This document shows, one piece after another, positions 18,684 to 27,620 of a stretch of DNA of 64,000 bases. The notes beneath the pieces are model-generated. The model worked only from the letters and a program-made list of their open reading frames with translations, did no database searches and was not told where the DNA came from. The DNA is from Trinickia dabaoshanensis (GTDB lineage Bacteria; Pseudomonadota; Gammaproteobacteria; Burkholderiales; Burkholderiaceae): contig NZ_PNYA01000030.1 in the NCBI RefSeq assembly GCF_002879885.1, positions 28,059-92,058 on the forward strand, in the 5' to 3' direction. Position 1 is the stretch's first letter. The number at the start of each line of letters is the position of its first letter. The position numbers were made by a program, and so were the translations under genes.

Positions 18684-20228
18684 ATGTCACTATCTCGCCG
18701 TCAATTCCTGCTGACGTCCGCTGCCGCCGCCTCGGCCGTGCTAACCGGATGCGCAGAATGGCCCTCAAGCGGTTCAAAAGAAGTCGCGAATGGAAATGTG
18801 AGCGGCACTTCGCGTCGCCTTATTGTCGATACCCGTTCGATCGAGGTCAACGGCCGTGCTGCGACGGTGTACGGGTTGCATCAGCCGGACGGCACGCGCG
18901 GCCTGTTCCTCGAACCGGGCGAGCGCTTTGCCGTGGAACTGGACAACCGCCTGCACGAACCCACCATTGTCCACTGGCACGGACAGACGCCCCCGTCCGA
19001 TCAGGACGGCGTGACCCAGTTCGGCGTGCCGGCGCTTCAACCAGGGGAGCGGCGCGCCTATGATTTTGCCGCGCGCCCCGGCACCTACTGGATGCACTCA
19101 CATCATGGTTTCCAGCATCAGAAACTGCTGGCCGCTCCACTGGTTGTGCGCACGGCCGACGATGTACGGGCTGACCGCCAGGAGGTGGCGATCTTTCTGG
19201 AGGATTTCCTGTTCCGCGATCCCGCCGAAGTGTTCTCAGAGCTGCAGAAGGGCAACGCAGATTCCAAGGGAGCCATGACCGGTCAAAAGTCGGGCGCGCA
19301 GCCCCACGGCATGGGTGGGATGGGCGGTATGCACGGCATGTCTGACATGGGTGGCATGGGTGGCATGGGTGGCATGGGTGGCATGGGCGGCAGTAGCATG
19401 CCGGATCAAATGCCCGGCATGAAGATGGACCTTAACGATGTCGATTTCGATGCCTATCTCGCCAACGACCGCACGCTCGACGACCCGGAAGTCATCCGGG
19501 TCGAGCAAGGCGGAAGAGTGCGCTTGCGGATTATCAACGGCGCCTCATCCACCAACTTCCACGTTGACCTCGGCTCGTTGCGAGGTACGGTCGCGGCGGT
19601 CGACGGCAACGCCGTCCAGCCGCTGACAGGCAGCCGCTTTGGTTTAGCGATGGCTCAGCGGATCGATATTCTCGTTGACCTGCCCAACGGGACCGGAGCG
19701 TGGCCGATTCTCGCCGTACGGGAAGGAGCCAGACAACAGACGGGGATTATTCTCGCCTCTAAAGGCGTCAACGTGGGCAAGGTCGCGGGGGCGACAGCCG
19801 CCGCTGGACCGGTGAGCTTCGATCAGGAACTGCGGTTGTCTGCGCTCAGGCCGCTGGCAGACCGTCCCGTCGATTCGCATTCTGTGCTGATGCTGACCGG
19901 TTCGATGCAGCCGTATACGTGGGGAATCAACCACAAGGGCTGGGACAATCGCGACACGGTGAAAATCCGCAGCGGACAGCGGGTGGCTATTACGTTCCAG
20001 AACACCACGATGATGGCCCATCCGATGCATCTGCACGGGCACCACTTTCAGATCGTCGCGCTCAATGGCAAAACGTTCTCCGGGGCGCTGCGTGACACGG
20101 TGCATGTCCCGCCGATGGCAAAGGTCACCCTGGCGTTCGATGCCAACAATGCAGGCCGGTGGCTGATGCATTGTCACAATCTCTATCACATGAAGTCCGG
20201 CATGATCACCGAAGTGCGTTACGTTTGA
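18684..20228 (+). CDS. Tat-exported multicopper oxidase (CopA/PcoA type)
   Basis: Periplasmic multicopper oxidase that probably oxidises Cu(I) to Cu(II). It has 514 residues. The twin-arginine signal SRRQFLLTSAA is followed by LTGC, which could also act as a lipobox. Copper sites: HWHG (about 98), HSHHG (about 138), HPMHLHGHH (about 445) and HCHNLYHMKSGM (about 495), the last with the type-1 Cys and Met ligands. A Met-rich loop (GMGG repeats, about 205-255) from tandem 9-bp DNA repeats sits between domains 1 and 2 and may gather Cu(I). It lies 72 bp after copA. Confidence 0.92.
   Translation: MSLSRRQFLLTSAAAASAVLTGCAEWPSSGSKEVANGNVSGTSRRLIVDTRSIEVNGRAATVYGLHQPDGTRGLFLEPGERFAVELDNRLHEPTIVHWHGQTPPSDQDGVTQFGVPALQPGERRAYDFAARPGTYWMHSHHGFQHQKLLAAPLVVRTADDVRADRQEVAIFLEDFLFRDPAEVFSELQKGNADSKGAMTGQKSGAQPHGMGGMGGMHGMSDMGGMGGMGGMGGMGGSSMPDQMPGMKMDLNDVDFDAYLANDRTLDDPEVIRVEQGGRVRLRIINGASSTNFHVDLGSLRGTVAAVDGNAVQPLTGSRFGLAMAQRIDILVDLPNGTGAWPILAVREGARQQTGIILASKGVNVGKVAGATAAAGPVSFDQELRLSALRPLADRPVDSHSVLMLTGSMQPYTWGINHKGWDNRDTVKIRSGQRVAITFQNTTMMAHPMHLHGHHFQIVALNGKTFSGALRDTVHVPPMAKVTLAFDANNAGRWLMHCHNLYHMKSGMITEVRYV
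19342..19391 (+). repeat. Tandem 9-bp repeat (ATGGGTGGC)n in oxidase gene
   Basis: About five in-frame copies of ATGGGTGGC encode Met-Gly-Gly units in the Met-rich loop of the oxidase. Unit length is a multiple of three, so slippage would change the number of Met residues without a frameshift. Confidence 0.8.
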
Positions 20229-20302
20229 CAGTCGGTCGGGCTACACGGGCATGCCTCTTTGTTTTTGGAACGGCCGGACCGCTGAACGGACGCGGATTTA
20301 CG

Positions 20303-20503
20303 TCATCGCGGAGGACAGTTCGGTGGTTTGACGTGAAGGTTTTGGCAGGGATACGACGTTGGCAACCTGATGGCCCCCTGCCTCGTCGACTCATCGCCGG
20401 GGGCTTCCGAAGTCCGGGGCACCAGACTCGTACAGCCAGACAAGACGAGTAATGCAGCAAAAGTCACCGTAGTAAAACCTGCCACGCGACCGAATGGATT
20501 CAC
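20303..20503 (-). CDS. Possible small lipoprotein
   Basis: A 66-residue reading frame from GTG 20503 with GGGAG six nt upstream. It begins MNPFGRVAGFTTVTFAALLV followed by LSGCTS, a convincing lipoprotein signal peptide with lipobox. The remaining 40 residues (SLVPRTSEAPGDESTRQG...) have no known motif. It lies between the rightward oxidase and the leftward DUF4148 gene, in an otherwise empty 392-bp gap. No homologue is recognised; chance occurrence is possible. Confidence 0.35.
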   Translation of the reverse strand: MNPFGRVAGFTTVTFAALLVLSGCTSLVPRTSEAPGDESTRQGAIRLPTSYPCQNLHVKPPNCPPR

Positions 20504-20620
20504 GTTGGGCTCCCAAAGACAGGCGATCTCGACACATCCGCGTCAGGCACGTCAAAGGGTAAGAGGCGGCGAACAGCAACAAGGCTCCGCGCTACCCGTC
20601 TCGACAGAGTGTGGAATTCG

Positions 20621-20953
20621 TCAATGCTGGGCTGCCCATTTCGATTCGGAAAGCTTATGGAGCTCCTTGTTGCGGGCGATGGTTGCTGCGCTCGGCGGGT
20701 AGTCATGCTTCCTGATTGGCAACAGGCCATCGTGATAGGCCTGAATCAGTTCCTGCCGGACCTGCTCCCGGGTCTTGCCCTGCGAAGCAGGGTTCCCGGA
20801 TTGGCTCACGGTCGGAGCCGGCGAGACAGCGGCAGTGTTCGATACGGGATTGCTGTTTTGAGCGACGTTGGGATAGTCGTGGCCGCTATCGGCGAAAGCG
20901 GACGTGGCAGCAGATGCGGCGACAACCATGGCAGCGACAATTCGAATATTCAT
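20621..20953 (-). CDS. DUF4148 periplasmic protein
   Basis: A 110-residue protein from ATG 20953 (GGAGAGA upstream) with signal peptide MNIRIVAAMVVAASAATSAFA. The mature part holds the DUF4148 signature KTREQVRQELIQAYHDGLLP...HDYPPSAATIARNKELH. The family is abundant in Burkholderiaceae, often near stress or copper genes, and has no known biochemical role. It is the last leftward gene of the block that begins at 26115, separated from copD by a terminator, so it probably has its own promoter. Confidence 0.85.
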   Translation of the reverse strand: MNIRIVAAMVVAASAATSAFADSGHDYPNVAQNSNPVSNTAAVSPAPTVSQSGNPASQGKTREQVRQELIQAYHDGLLPIRKHDYPPSAATIARNKELHKLSESKWAAQH

Positions 20954-21112
20954 GTTTTCTCTCCGTTGCGAAACGTGGAGCCTCCATATGCGACTCCAAT
21001 GAGACACATTCTGGAGAGGTGGCTCTGATTGAGCCGTGACGTGAAAATGATCTTTTGGTCACGCGGCGTTCATCTCCGATCGCACCACTCGAAGACGCGA
21101 AACCCGCGTACA

Positions 21113-21142
21113 AAAAAAGAGCCCGGCCAATCAGCCGGGCTT
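21113..21142 (-). terminator. Rho-independent terminator after copD
   Basis: Stem GCCCGGC (21121-21127) pairs with GCCGGGC (21134-21140) around a 6-nt loop. On the leftward strand it is followed by CTCTTTTTTT. It lies about 80 bp past the copD stop. Confidence 0.88.
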
Positions 21143-21222
21143 GCAAGGGATGGTCGCCGCACGAGAACAACGAATCTGCGTGGGCGAACCACCCGCGTGG
21201 ACGGACGATGACGGCGTGTCGA

Positions 21223-22164
21223 TTACGTTGTGCCTGGCAGCGGACTCGAGACGAGCACGGCGGCCACCATCAGCACGCCGACCAGTACGAGAGACTCCAC
21301 ATGCAGCACCATGCCAAATCGGCGAAGCGGCCCGCTCGGCACGGCCTTCGACGGATTTTTCAGCGTCGACAGAAGCGTCGGCATCTCGAAGAAACGATTG
21401 TGTCCGCCGAGTGCCGCGGCAACCAGTACGAGCGCAAGTTTGAGCATGAGCACTTGCCCGTAAGTCGACCCCAACAGATTGGCAGGAACATTGACTCCTC
21501 TCCAACCGTTGTACGCGCCGGTGCTGAACAGAACAATCAATGCATAGGTCGATGTGTCGGACAGCGACTGCACGAACGACGCGCTGGTGAGTCGTTCATT
21601 CCCAGGCGCATCGAGCAGGCGCGGCATCACGACATAGGTCGTCACCAGTACAAGCCCGACCCACGCACTAATGGCAAGCAGATGCAGCCAATCCGCCCAG
21701 ACAGGCAGACTGAACAGTCCCGCATCGACAGGATGCCCACCGTTACTGCGCGCAAGCGCGACGCCAGCCAACGCCACCCATATCGCGAACGGGAAGCGGG
21801 CTTCGTTTCCTGACCTCACGAATGACAGTACGGCAATACCGAGCGTAAGAAACGCGCCAACCAACCACGCATGTCCAAAACCGGTTCCCGCAAGCATCGA
21901 CCACACGGCCGGCCCGGCCTCCGATAGCGTTGAGTCGCTCATCAGTGCGCAATGCGCCCAGAACGAGAGCGTGCTCGCCAGCAACGAGACGATGGACGCT
22001 AGTCGAAGCGTGACGATAAGCCGCCGGCCGACCCGCTCCTGCCAGGTCGACTCGCCACGCGCAAGCCATTGGCCACTGAGCAGCGCACCGACGACGACGG
22101 CGAAACCGACGTTCTGAATGGCCACCGACACGAGTCGCAGGATGCCGAGGAACCCTTCGTTCAT
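21223..22164 (-). CDS. copD: Copper resistance protein CopD
   Basis: Inner-membrane protein of the CopD/YcnJ/PcoD family, 313 residues with about eight membrane spans. Conserved His-containing segments include WAHCALMS, NGGHPVDAGLF, WLHLLAISAWVGLV and GGHNRFFEM. It is thought to work with CopC in moving copper across or into the cytoplasmic membrane. ATG 22164 overlaps the copC stop by one base (TGATG), so translation is coupled. A longer reading from 22227 runs into copC and is not used. Confidence 0.9.
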   Translation of the reverse strand: MNEGFLGILRLVSVAIQNVGFAVVVGALLSGQWLARGESTWQERVGRRLIVTLRLASIVSLLASTLSFWAHCALMSDSTLSEAGPAVWSMLAGTGFGHAWLVGAFLTLGIAVLSFVRSGNEARFPFAIWVALAGVALARSNGGHPVDAGLFSLPVWADWLHLLAISAWVGLVLVTTYVVMPRLLDAPGNERLTSASFVQSLSDTSTYALIVLFSTGAYNGWRGVNVPANLLGSTYGQVLMLKLALVLVAAALGGHNRFFEMPTLLSTLKNPSKAVPSGPLRRFGMVLHVESLVLVGVLMVAAVLVSSPLPGTT

Positions 22165-22538
22165 CACTTCACCTTGAACGTGTAGGTGCCCTTGGTCTTG
22201 TGTGCGTCGGCTGTCATCACGGCCCACTGAACCGTGTACGTACCCGAAGCCAGCTTCGGCACCGCGACTGTCATGACACGCGGATTAGCTCCGTCGACCT
22301 TTGCCTTTTCCTTCGTGACGGCGGTGCCGCTCGCGTCGGATACCTTCACCGAACTGAATGTCGGCTCGAGGTCTTCGTTGAAGGTCAGACGCAAAACGTC
22401 CGGCGCTACATCGACCGTACTGCCTGATGGGGGTGCTGCGCTTTCCAGTTTGCCGTGCGCAAACGCCGCGGCGGGTGCGAGTGCGATAGCGCTGGCCGCG
22501 GCGAGGCCAGCAAACCGGCTGAATGTGAAAGTCTTCAT
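22164..22538 (-). CDS. copC: Periplasmic copper-binding protein CopC
   Basis: A 124-residue periplasmic cupredoxin-like protein. The signal peptide ends at AAFA, followed directly by HGKLESAAPPSGSTVDVAPD. The new N-terminal His is the classic Cu(II) ligand of CopC. Other features are LRLTFNEDLEPTFSSV and the C-terminal MTADAHKTKGTYTFKV, with the second Asp/His set. The methionine-rich Cu(I) loop of Pseudomonas CopC is missing, as in Cu(II)-only CopC proteins. Coupled to copD; 63 bp after the cusF-like gene. Confidence 0.92.
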   Translation of the reverse strand: MKTFTFSRFAGLAAASAIALAPAAAFAHGKLESAAPPSGSTVDVAPDVLRLTFNEDLEPTFSSVKVSDASGTAVTKEKAKVDGANPRVMTVAVPKLASGTYTVQWAVMTADAHKTKGTYTFKVK

Positions 22539-22601
22539 GTTCTTGCTCGTCTCGAATGGTCAAGGCGGGGCCGCAGAACAGCCGCACCCCGCCGGATGTC
22601 C

Positions 22602-22949
22602 TCACTGCTTCTGCAGCTTCGTCACGGTAAGTGCGCCGTTCACTTCCTCGGCCACGAAATCAATCTTGTCGCCGACCTTGACCTGCGAAAGCATCGCCGG
22701 GTCCTTGACCTTGAAGACCATCGTCATGGCTTCCATGCCAAGGTTTTCAAGCGGACCGTGCTTGATGGTCAGCTTGCCGTTGGCGGCGTCAACTTTCTTG
22801 ATTTCGCCGTGCGACATGCTGTTTTTCGCGTCCTCGCTTTGCTTGGCGCCACCGCTCATGTCCATGTTGCTCATGTCGCCTGCTGCATACGCACCAGCGG
22901 AAACAACCAGTGCACAGCCCATCGCAATCGAAACAAGTGCTTTTTTCAT
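22602..22949 (-). CDS. Second CusF-like copper-binding protein
   Basis: A 115-residue periplasmic protein. The signal peptide ends at GAYA, followed by the Met-rich linker GDMSNMDMSGG and a CusF core TIKHGPLENLGMEAMTMVFK. His and MTM ligands are present, with Met in place of the CusF Trp, exactly as in the protein at 10242. It is a probable Cu(I) donor in the periplasm. Unlike the first copy it stands with an oxidase and CopCD rather than a pump, so it may feed Cu(I) to the oxidase (inference). Confidence 0.87.
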   Translation of the reverse strand: MKKALVSIAMGCALVVSAGAYAAGDMSNMDMSGGAKQSEDAKNSMSHGEIKKVDAANGKLTIKHGPLENLGMEAMTMVFKVKDPAMLSQVKVGDKIDFVAEEVNGALTVTKLQKQ

Positions 22950-23016
22950 CGTGCATTTCTCCAGAGTTGAGTTGATGAAGCGGATGGCCGGGTCACGCCC
23001 GACCTTGTTATGTTGT

Positions 23017-24312
23017 TCAGCTGTCCGGCAGTTCGCCGGTGTATTCGTAAGCTACGGTTCCCTTCGGGTGCTTGAACCAACCCGGGTCGCGGTAATCGTT
23101 TCGGCCGAGCCCCTCACGCACCTTCACGACCGTGAACATGCCGCCCATTTCCAGCGGCCCGAACGGTCCCGTGCCCGTCATCATCGGCAAGGTGTTGTCG
23201 GGCAACGGCATCTCCATCTCGCCCATCGCACCGCCCGTGCTACCCATCGCCATGTAGTCCGGCACCAGCTTGTTGATGCGCTTCGCGAGGTCTTTCTGCG
23301 GGACGCCGATGAGATTGGGTACCTGGTGTCCCATCGCGTTCATCGTGTGGTGCGACTTGTGACAATGGAATGCCCAGTCACCGGGACGATTCGCGGTGAA
23401 TTCGATGGCGCGCATCTGCCCGACCGCCACATCGGCCGTAACTTCCGGCCAACGGGCCGACGGCGGAATCCAGCCGCCATCCGTGCCCGTCACTTCGAAG
23501 TGGTAGCCATGCAGGTGAATCGGATGGTTCGTCATCGTCAAATTGCCGAAGCGGATGCGCACGCGGTCGCCCGCGCGTACCGGCAGCGGGTCGATGCCCG
23601 GAAACACGCGCGAATTGAACGTCCACATGTTGAAGTCCGTCATCTCGTTGACGCGCGGCGTGTAGCTGCCAGGGTCGATGTCGTAGGCCGCCAGCAGAAA
23701 CACGAAGTCACGGTCGACCGGCATCACGCTGCGGTCTTTCGGGTGCACGATGAACAGCCCCATCATCCCCATCGCCATCTGTACCATCTCGTCGGCATGC
23801 GGGTGATACATGAACGTGCCGTGCTTCTCGAGCTGGAACTCGTAGACGAAGGTCTTGCCGGGCGGGATGTGCGGTTGAGTAAGGCCGCCGACGCCATCCA
23901 TGCCGTTCGGCAACAACATCCCGTGCCAGTGAACGGCGGTGTGCTCGGGCAGCCTGTTCGTCACAAAGATGCGAACCTTGTCGCCCTCGACGGCCTCGAT
24001 GGTCGGGCCGGGCGATTGCCCGTTGTAACCCCAAAGATTCGCCTTCATGCCAGGCGCCATCTCGCGTACGACCGGTTCGGCCGTCAGGTGGAATTCCTTC
24101 CATCCGTTTTTCATCCGCCACGGCAGCGTCCAGCCGTTCAGCGTCGTGACCGGCGTATACGGGCGGCCGTTCGGCGGCACGAGAGGGGGTTGCGTGGTGG
24201 CTTTCGCCATGGTCGGCGCTTCGGGCAACGACGCGGCACCAGCCTTGCTGACCAGGGCCGCGCCCACCAGCGCTGCACCCGAGCCGTTGAGAAATTGTCG
24301 ACGGGACACCAT
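23017..24312 (-). CDS. Second Tat-exported multicopper oxidase
   Basis: A 431-residue periplasmic copper oxidase with twin-arginine signal SRRQFLNGSGAALVG. Copper sites: HWHGMLLPNGMDG (about 128), YHPHADEMVQMAMGMMG (about 170), NHPIHLHGYHFEV (about 272) and FHCHKSHHTMNAMGHQ (about 333) with the type-1 Cys. A C-terminal Met-rich extension after the last copper site (MAMGSTGGAMGEMEMPLPDN) is unusual and may bind Cu(I). It follows the TolC-like gene by one base and precedes the CusF-like gene. Confidence 0.9.
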   Translation of the reverse strand: MVSRRQFLNGSGAALVGAALVSKAGAASLPEAPTMAKATTQPPLVPPNGRPYTPVTTLNGWTLPWRMKNGWKEFHLTAEPVVREMAPGMKANLWGYNGQSPGPTIEAVEGDKVRIFVTNRLPEHTAVHWHGMLLPNGMDGVGGLTQPHIPPGKTFVYEFQLEKHGTFMYHPHADEMVQMAMGMMGLFIVHPKDRSVMPVDRDFVFLLAAYDIDPGSYTPRVNEMTDFNMWTFNSRVFPGIDPLPVRAGDRVRIRFGNLTMTNHPIHLHGYHFEVTGTDGGWIPPSARWPEVTADVAVGQMRAIEFTANRPGDWAFHCHKSHHTMNAMGHQVPNLIGVPQKDLAKRINKLVPDYMAMGSTGGAMGEMEMPLPDNTLPMMTGTGPFGPLEMGGMFTVVKVREGLGRNDYRDPGWFKHPKGTVAYEYTGELPDS

Positions 24313-24313
24313 G

Positions 24314-25819
24314 TTATTTACCTTCCGAATCCATTGCCGGCGCCGATTGCGCCGCGGGAGCTGACGTCGATTGAAGCGCGGGCTGCGTGCTGTTGGGAGC
24401 GCTCATGACTACCGGTCGTTGCGGCGCCGGCTCTTTCGAATCCTGCTTGTCGCCGGCCTGCGGCAGACGGCCACCAACCGCCTGTTGGAGGTCCGTTTCC
24501 GCCAGCCAGTAGTCCTTCAATGCATCGATGTAGCTGTTGACTGCGCCGACCTGCTCCCGCGAATCGGCGAGCAACTCAAAGACGCTGGCGAGCATGCCGT
24601 TGTACCGAAGCAGAAGTTCGTCCGAGATGGTCTTGCGAATGGGCACGACCTCGTCGCGATAGTGCTTCGCAACGTCGTAGCTGGTGACGTAGGCCGAGTA
24701 CGATTCGCGCACTTCGGAACGTGCATCAATCGCCGTCTGGGCAAGCTGGTTCGCCGAACGCATGTAAGTCGCTTCGGCCCGGGCGACCTTGGCGCTTCCG
24801 AAATCGAAAATCGGAATCTCGACGCTGATTTCGTAGCCGTGCTCGTGACCCTTGTCGGTCTCGTAGTTGTTCTGGTAACCGACGTCGAGCGCGTTGATGA
24901 ACCGCGTGGCCTTGCTGAGCCCCATAGAAGACGCAACGCTTTGGGTCTGCAGCTTCGCCGCCTGGATGTCGAGGCGGTTCTGCATCGCATAGCTTTCCAG
25001 GTCGTTGAGGTCGGGCCTTTGCTTCGGCAGGTCGGGCAGACGGTCCGGGAGTGTGTATTGCGTACCCGCGCCCCACAGCCCCATGATTCGCGTCAGCTTT
25101 TCGCGTGCGACCACGGCTTGCTGGTGCGTCTTGGCTGACTGCGCCACCGCGTCCGCATAGAACGCCTGCTCACGGGCGTAATCGAGCTTGCTGAAGTTCC
25201 CGGCCTGACGCATGCGCGAAGCCAATTCCGCGCCGGCATCCGCCGAGTCTTTCACCTGTTCCGCGTACTTGGCCGCCTGCTCGGCGGCTACCGCGTTGAC
25301 ATACGCGCGGCGCGCCTCGGCCGCTATCTTGAGCATGGCGTCGGCGGTTTCGAGCTTCGTTTGCTCGAAGCGGCGCCCTTCGATATGCGCAGCGAACGGC
25401 AACGTCAGGATGCTGAGAACGTTCGCCGAGAACGTGCGGCCGATGTTCAGGTCGCCGTTGCCCGCGCGCGTCCGGCTGAACGTGAATCCCGGATTCGGGA
25501 GGCGACCAGCCTGTACCAGGTCGGCTTCCGACAGCCCCAGTTCGGCATAGGAAACCTGAAGACCGCGGTTGTTCAGCAACGCAACCTGGACAGCGTCGTC
25601 CATGCTGAGCGGCTTCGAGAGCAGTTCCTGCGTTCGTTTCGCCGCAGCGTCGCGGTCGGCGTCCGTCTTGACGATGACGGCGTCCTTGCCGAGCCGTTCC
25701 CTGGCAGTCGACGACACCGTATTGAACCCGCCGTCCTTGGAGAACGTCGTACACCCGGCGAGAAACACCAAGACGGCGACTCCCGCCCCCATTCGAGTAG
25801 AAACGAATCGTCGCATCAT
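24314..25819 (-). CDS. TolC-family outer-membrane lipoprotein
   Basis: A 501-residue TolC/OEP-type outer-membrane factor with lipoprotein signal VAVLVFLAGCTTFSKDG. The helical OEP repeats run from about 70 to 450. A low-complexity Pro/Gln/Ala tail follows (about 460-501). No RND pump or adaptor is encoded beside it; its neighbours are an oxidase and a His/Met-rich protein. It may dock to another adaptor or act with the oxidase as an unusual module. It overlaps the upstream gene by 4 bp. Confidence 0.88.
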   Translation of the reverse strand: MMRRFVSTRMGAGVAVLVFLAGCTTFSKDGGFNTVSSTARERLGKDAVIVKTDADRDAAAKRTQELLSKPLSMDDAVQVALLNNRGLQVSYAELGLSEADLVQAGRLPNPGFTFSRTRAGNGDLNIGRTFSANVLSILTLPFAAHIEGRRFEQTKLETADAMLKIAAEARRAYVNAVAAEQAAKYAEQVKDSADAGAELASRMRQAGNFSKLDYAREQAFYADAVAQSAKTHQQAVVAREKLTRIMGLWGAGTQYTLPDRLPDLPKQRPDLNDLESYAMQNRLDIQAAKLQTQSVASSMGLSKATRFINALDVGYQNNYETDKGHEHGYEISVEIPIFDFGSAKVARAEATYMRSANQLAQTAIDARSEVRESYSAYVTSYDVAKHYRDEVVPIRKTISDELLLRYNGMLASVFELLADSREQVGAVNSYIDALKDYWLAETDLQQAVGGRLPQAGDKQDSKEPAPQRPVVMSAPNSTQPALQSTSAPAAQSAPAMDSEGK

Positions 25820-26115
25820 TTGGCGGGTTCCCCGTGCAACGAGTGGTTCGAATGGTTGTTGTTGGCCGGCTGGCTCGGCGTGCCACCGTGCTTCATGCCG
25901 CCCATAGACGGTTTGCCCTGGACAGCCTGATTCAGTTGCTGCCAGGTCGGGTTATCCGCGTCGCTATAGGGGCGATATCCCTCGAGGGCAGACGGGACGG
26001 TCACCGCCGGCACGGAGGCCGCTGCGTCGGTCGGGTCGGGAATTGTTGTCGTGGCGTGCACAAGCGCCGGCAAAGTAGCCGCCGCGCTCAGTAGCGCTGC
26101 AGTGATCAATCGCAT
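25816..26115 (-). CDS. Small secreted His/Met-rich protein
   Basis: A 99-residue protein with signal peptide MRLITAALLSAAATLPALVHA. A middle segment GYRPYSDADNPTWQQLNQAVQ looks conserved, and the tail is metal-binding: GGMKHGGTPSQPANNNHSNHSLHGE. It heads the leftward operon oxidase-CusF-CopC-CopD and is coupled to the TolC gene by a 4-bp overlap. Probably a periplasmic copper-binding accessory. Not assigned to a named family. Confidence 0.7.
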   Translation of the reverse strand: MRLITAALLSAAATLPALVHATTTIPDPTDAAASVPAVTVPSALEGYRPYSDADNPTWQQLNQAVQGKPSMGGMKHGGTPSQPANNNHSNHSLHGEPAK

Positions 26116-26203
26116 ACGTTTTCTCGTCGTGAGTCACCTGGCGGGTCCACGCAGAACCGCCAGTACGGATGGCACATCGCAGGTCATTGACCGCGATGGA
26201 GAA

Positions 26204-26605
26204 CTAGACGAGAAGGCAGCGAGGAGGGCGTTCGATGCCGTCGGTCAGGAACGACACGACACCGGCGGAAGACGGCAGGGGAATGGCGACGCGGGTAGCG
26301 TCCGTGGATACGGCAACGACCGGTACGGCTGGCAGTCCTGTACCGAAGCAGCAGGATGCGCATGTCGAGCACGAATGCGCGTGGTGGGCGTTACCGTGGT
26401 AATGATGGGGATGGTCGTCGTCAGCGAACGCCACGCCATGCATTTCATGGTGGTGCTCTGACGCGGCCTGCTCCGCATGCTGGGTTGCCCCTTCTCCCGC
26501 GTCTGCATGCGCGGCAACACATTTCATCGAGATAGCCGCGAACGACTGAACCGGAAGGCTCAGTGCCAGCAACACAACGATGAAAAGTTTGCGCCAATAC
26601 GACAT
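26204..26605 (-). CDS. Secreted His/Cys-rich protein (DUF2946-like)
   Basis: A 133-residue protein from ATG 26605 with signal peptide MSYWRKLFIVVLLALSLPVQ. The mature part has a dense His region (EHHHEMHGVAFADDDHPHHY) and the motif CSTCASCCFGTGLPAVP typical of DUF2946-like metal-binding proteins. A -10-like TAGACT ends 8 nt before the ATG, as for the two relatives at 3749 and 12589. It is divergent from copR across a 343-bp regulatory gap. The upstream in-frame ATG at 26623 has no support. Confidence 0.72.
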   Translation of the reverse strand: MSYWRKLFIVVLLALSLPVQSFAAISMKCVAAHADAGEGATQHAEQAASEHHHEMHGVAFADDDHPHHYHGNAHHAHSCSTCASCCFGTGLPAVPVVAVSTDATRVAIPLPSSAGVVSFLTDGIERPPRCLLV

Positions 26606-26843
26606 GGGAGCGGAGTCTAGCACGCAGTGATAAAGGCTGTAAGTTCGAGAACGTGTCAGGGTGTAACCGATCGCTGTTTCGCTACGCGGTCACGACATTC
26701 GAGTTCAGCTTATCGTCGGATGGGTGACGACGGCGTGACCACAAAATGACCAAAATTTCATTGGCGGTCCCGGATTGGGGCGTGCCGAACGCTCCGGCAG
26801 TCGTTGGCACGAGGTGCCGATGCGGTACGCTTGGGGCGTTTCA

Positions 26844-26875
26844 TGAAAAATCTGTCATGTAGCCGTCATTTTTCA
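26844..26875 (+). promoter_or_regulatory. Candidate CopR/OmpR-type box upstream of copR
   Basis: TGAAAAAT (26844-26851) and ATTTTTCA (26868-26875) form a perfect 8-bp inverted repeat. Inside it two direct GTCAT motifs lie 12 bp apart (26853 and 26865), as expected for an OmpR-class dimer. It sits 74 bp before copR and faces the divergent gene at 26605. The role as CopR site is inferred. Confidence 0.45.
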
Positions 26876-26948
26876 CTCATCCGGGCCGCCGTATGCTCCA
26901 AGCAGCACATTGACCGCGCGCATTCCCCGACAGCCATACGACATAGCC

Positions 26949-27620
26949 ATGCGGATACTCATAGTCGAAGACGAACCGAAAATGGCGTCATATCTCCGCA
27001 AGGGGTTGATGGAAGCGAGCTACACGGTCGACGTCGCCGAAAACGGAAAGGACGGCCTGTTTCTCGCGCTGCACGAGAACTTCGACCTCATCGTGCTCGA
27101 CGTCATGCTGCCGGAACTAGATGGTTTCGAGGTGCTCAAGCGCCTGCGGGAGCAGAAACAAACACCCGTGCTGCTGTTGACTGCCCGGGAGGCAGTCGAG
27201 GACAAGGTGGCCGGCCTTGAGCTGGGTGCCGACGACTATCTGCCTAAACCCTTTGCGTATGCCGAGTTCCTCGCCCGCATCCGGTCACTACTGCGGCGTT
27301 CACCACGGAATGCGCGGGACATGCTGCTCATTGCCGACCTCGAGGTTGACCTCATCAAACGGCGGGTGCGGCGTGGCGACACCCGAATCGACCTGACCGC
27401 ACAGGAGTTCGCGCTGTTGCAGCTCCTTGCCGAACGCGAAGGCGAGGTGCTCACACGGACATTCATCACCTCCCAGATTTGGGACATGAATTTCGATAGC
27501 GACACGAACGTGGTCGATGCGGCCGTCAAGCGCTTGCGGGCAAAAATCGACAACTCGTTCGACAAGAAGCTCATCCATACAATTCGTGGCATGGGCTACG
27601 TGCTCGAGGACCGCTCGTGA
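26949..27620 (+). CDS. copR: Copper response regulator CopR/CusR
   Basis: A 223-residue OmpR-family response regulator starting [20 protein letters not shown]. The acidic pocket is EDE, the phospho-acceptor Asp is in [15 protein letters not shown] (about 51), and Lys is in [10 protein letters not shown]. The C-terminal winged helix carries [19 protein letters not shown] and [16 protein letters not shown], as in heavy-metal regulators. With copS it activates copper genes in response to envelope copper. The stop overlaps copS by 4 bp. An in-frame ATG at 26910 is not preferred. Confidence 0.94.
   Translation: MRILIVEDEPKMASYLRKGLMEASYTVDVAENGKDGLFLALHENFDLIVLDVMLPELDGFEVLKRLREQKQTPVLLLTAREAVEDKVAGLELGADDYLPKPFAYAEFLARIRSLLRRSPRNARDMLLIADLEVDLIKRRVRRGDTRIDLTAQEFALLQLLAEREGEVLTRTFITSQIWDMNFDSDTNVVDAAVKRLRAKIDNSFDKKLIHTIRGMGYVLEDRS

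Noticed and set aside
22234..24408. 724-codon rightward open frame opposite copC, cusF and an oxidase
   Set aside because: It crosses three well-supported genes and has no protein-like features.
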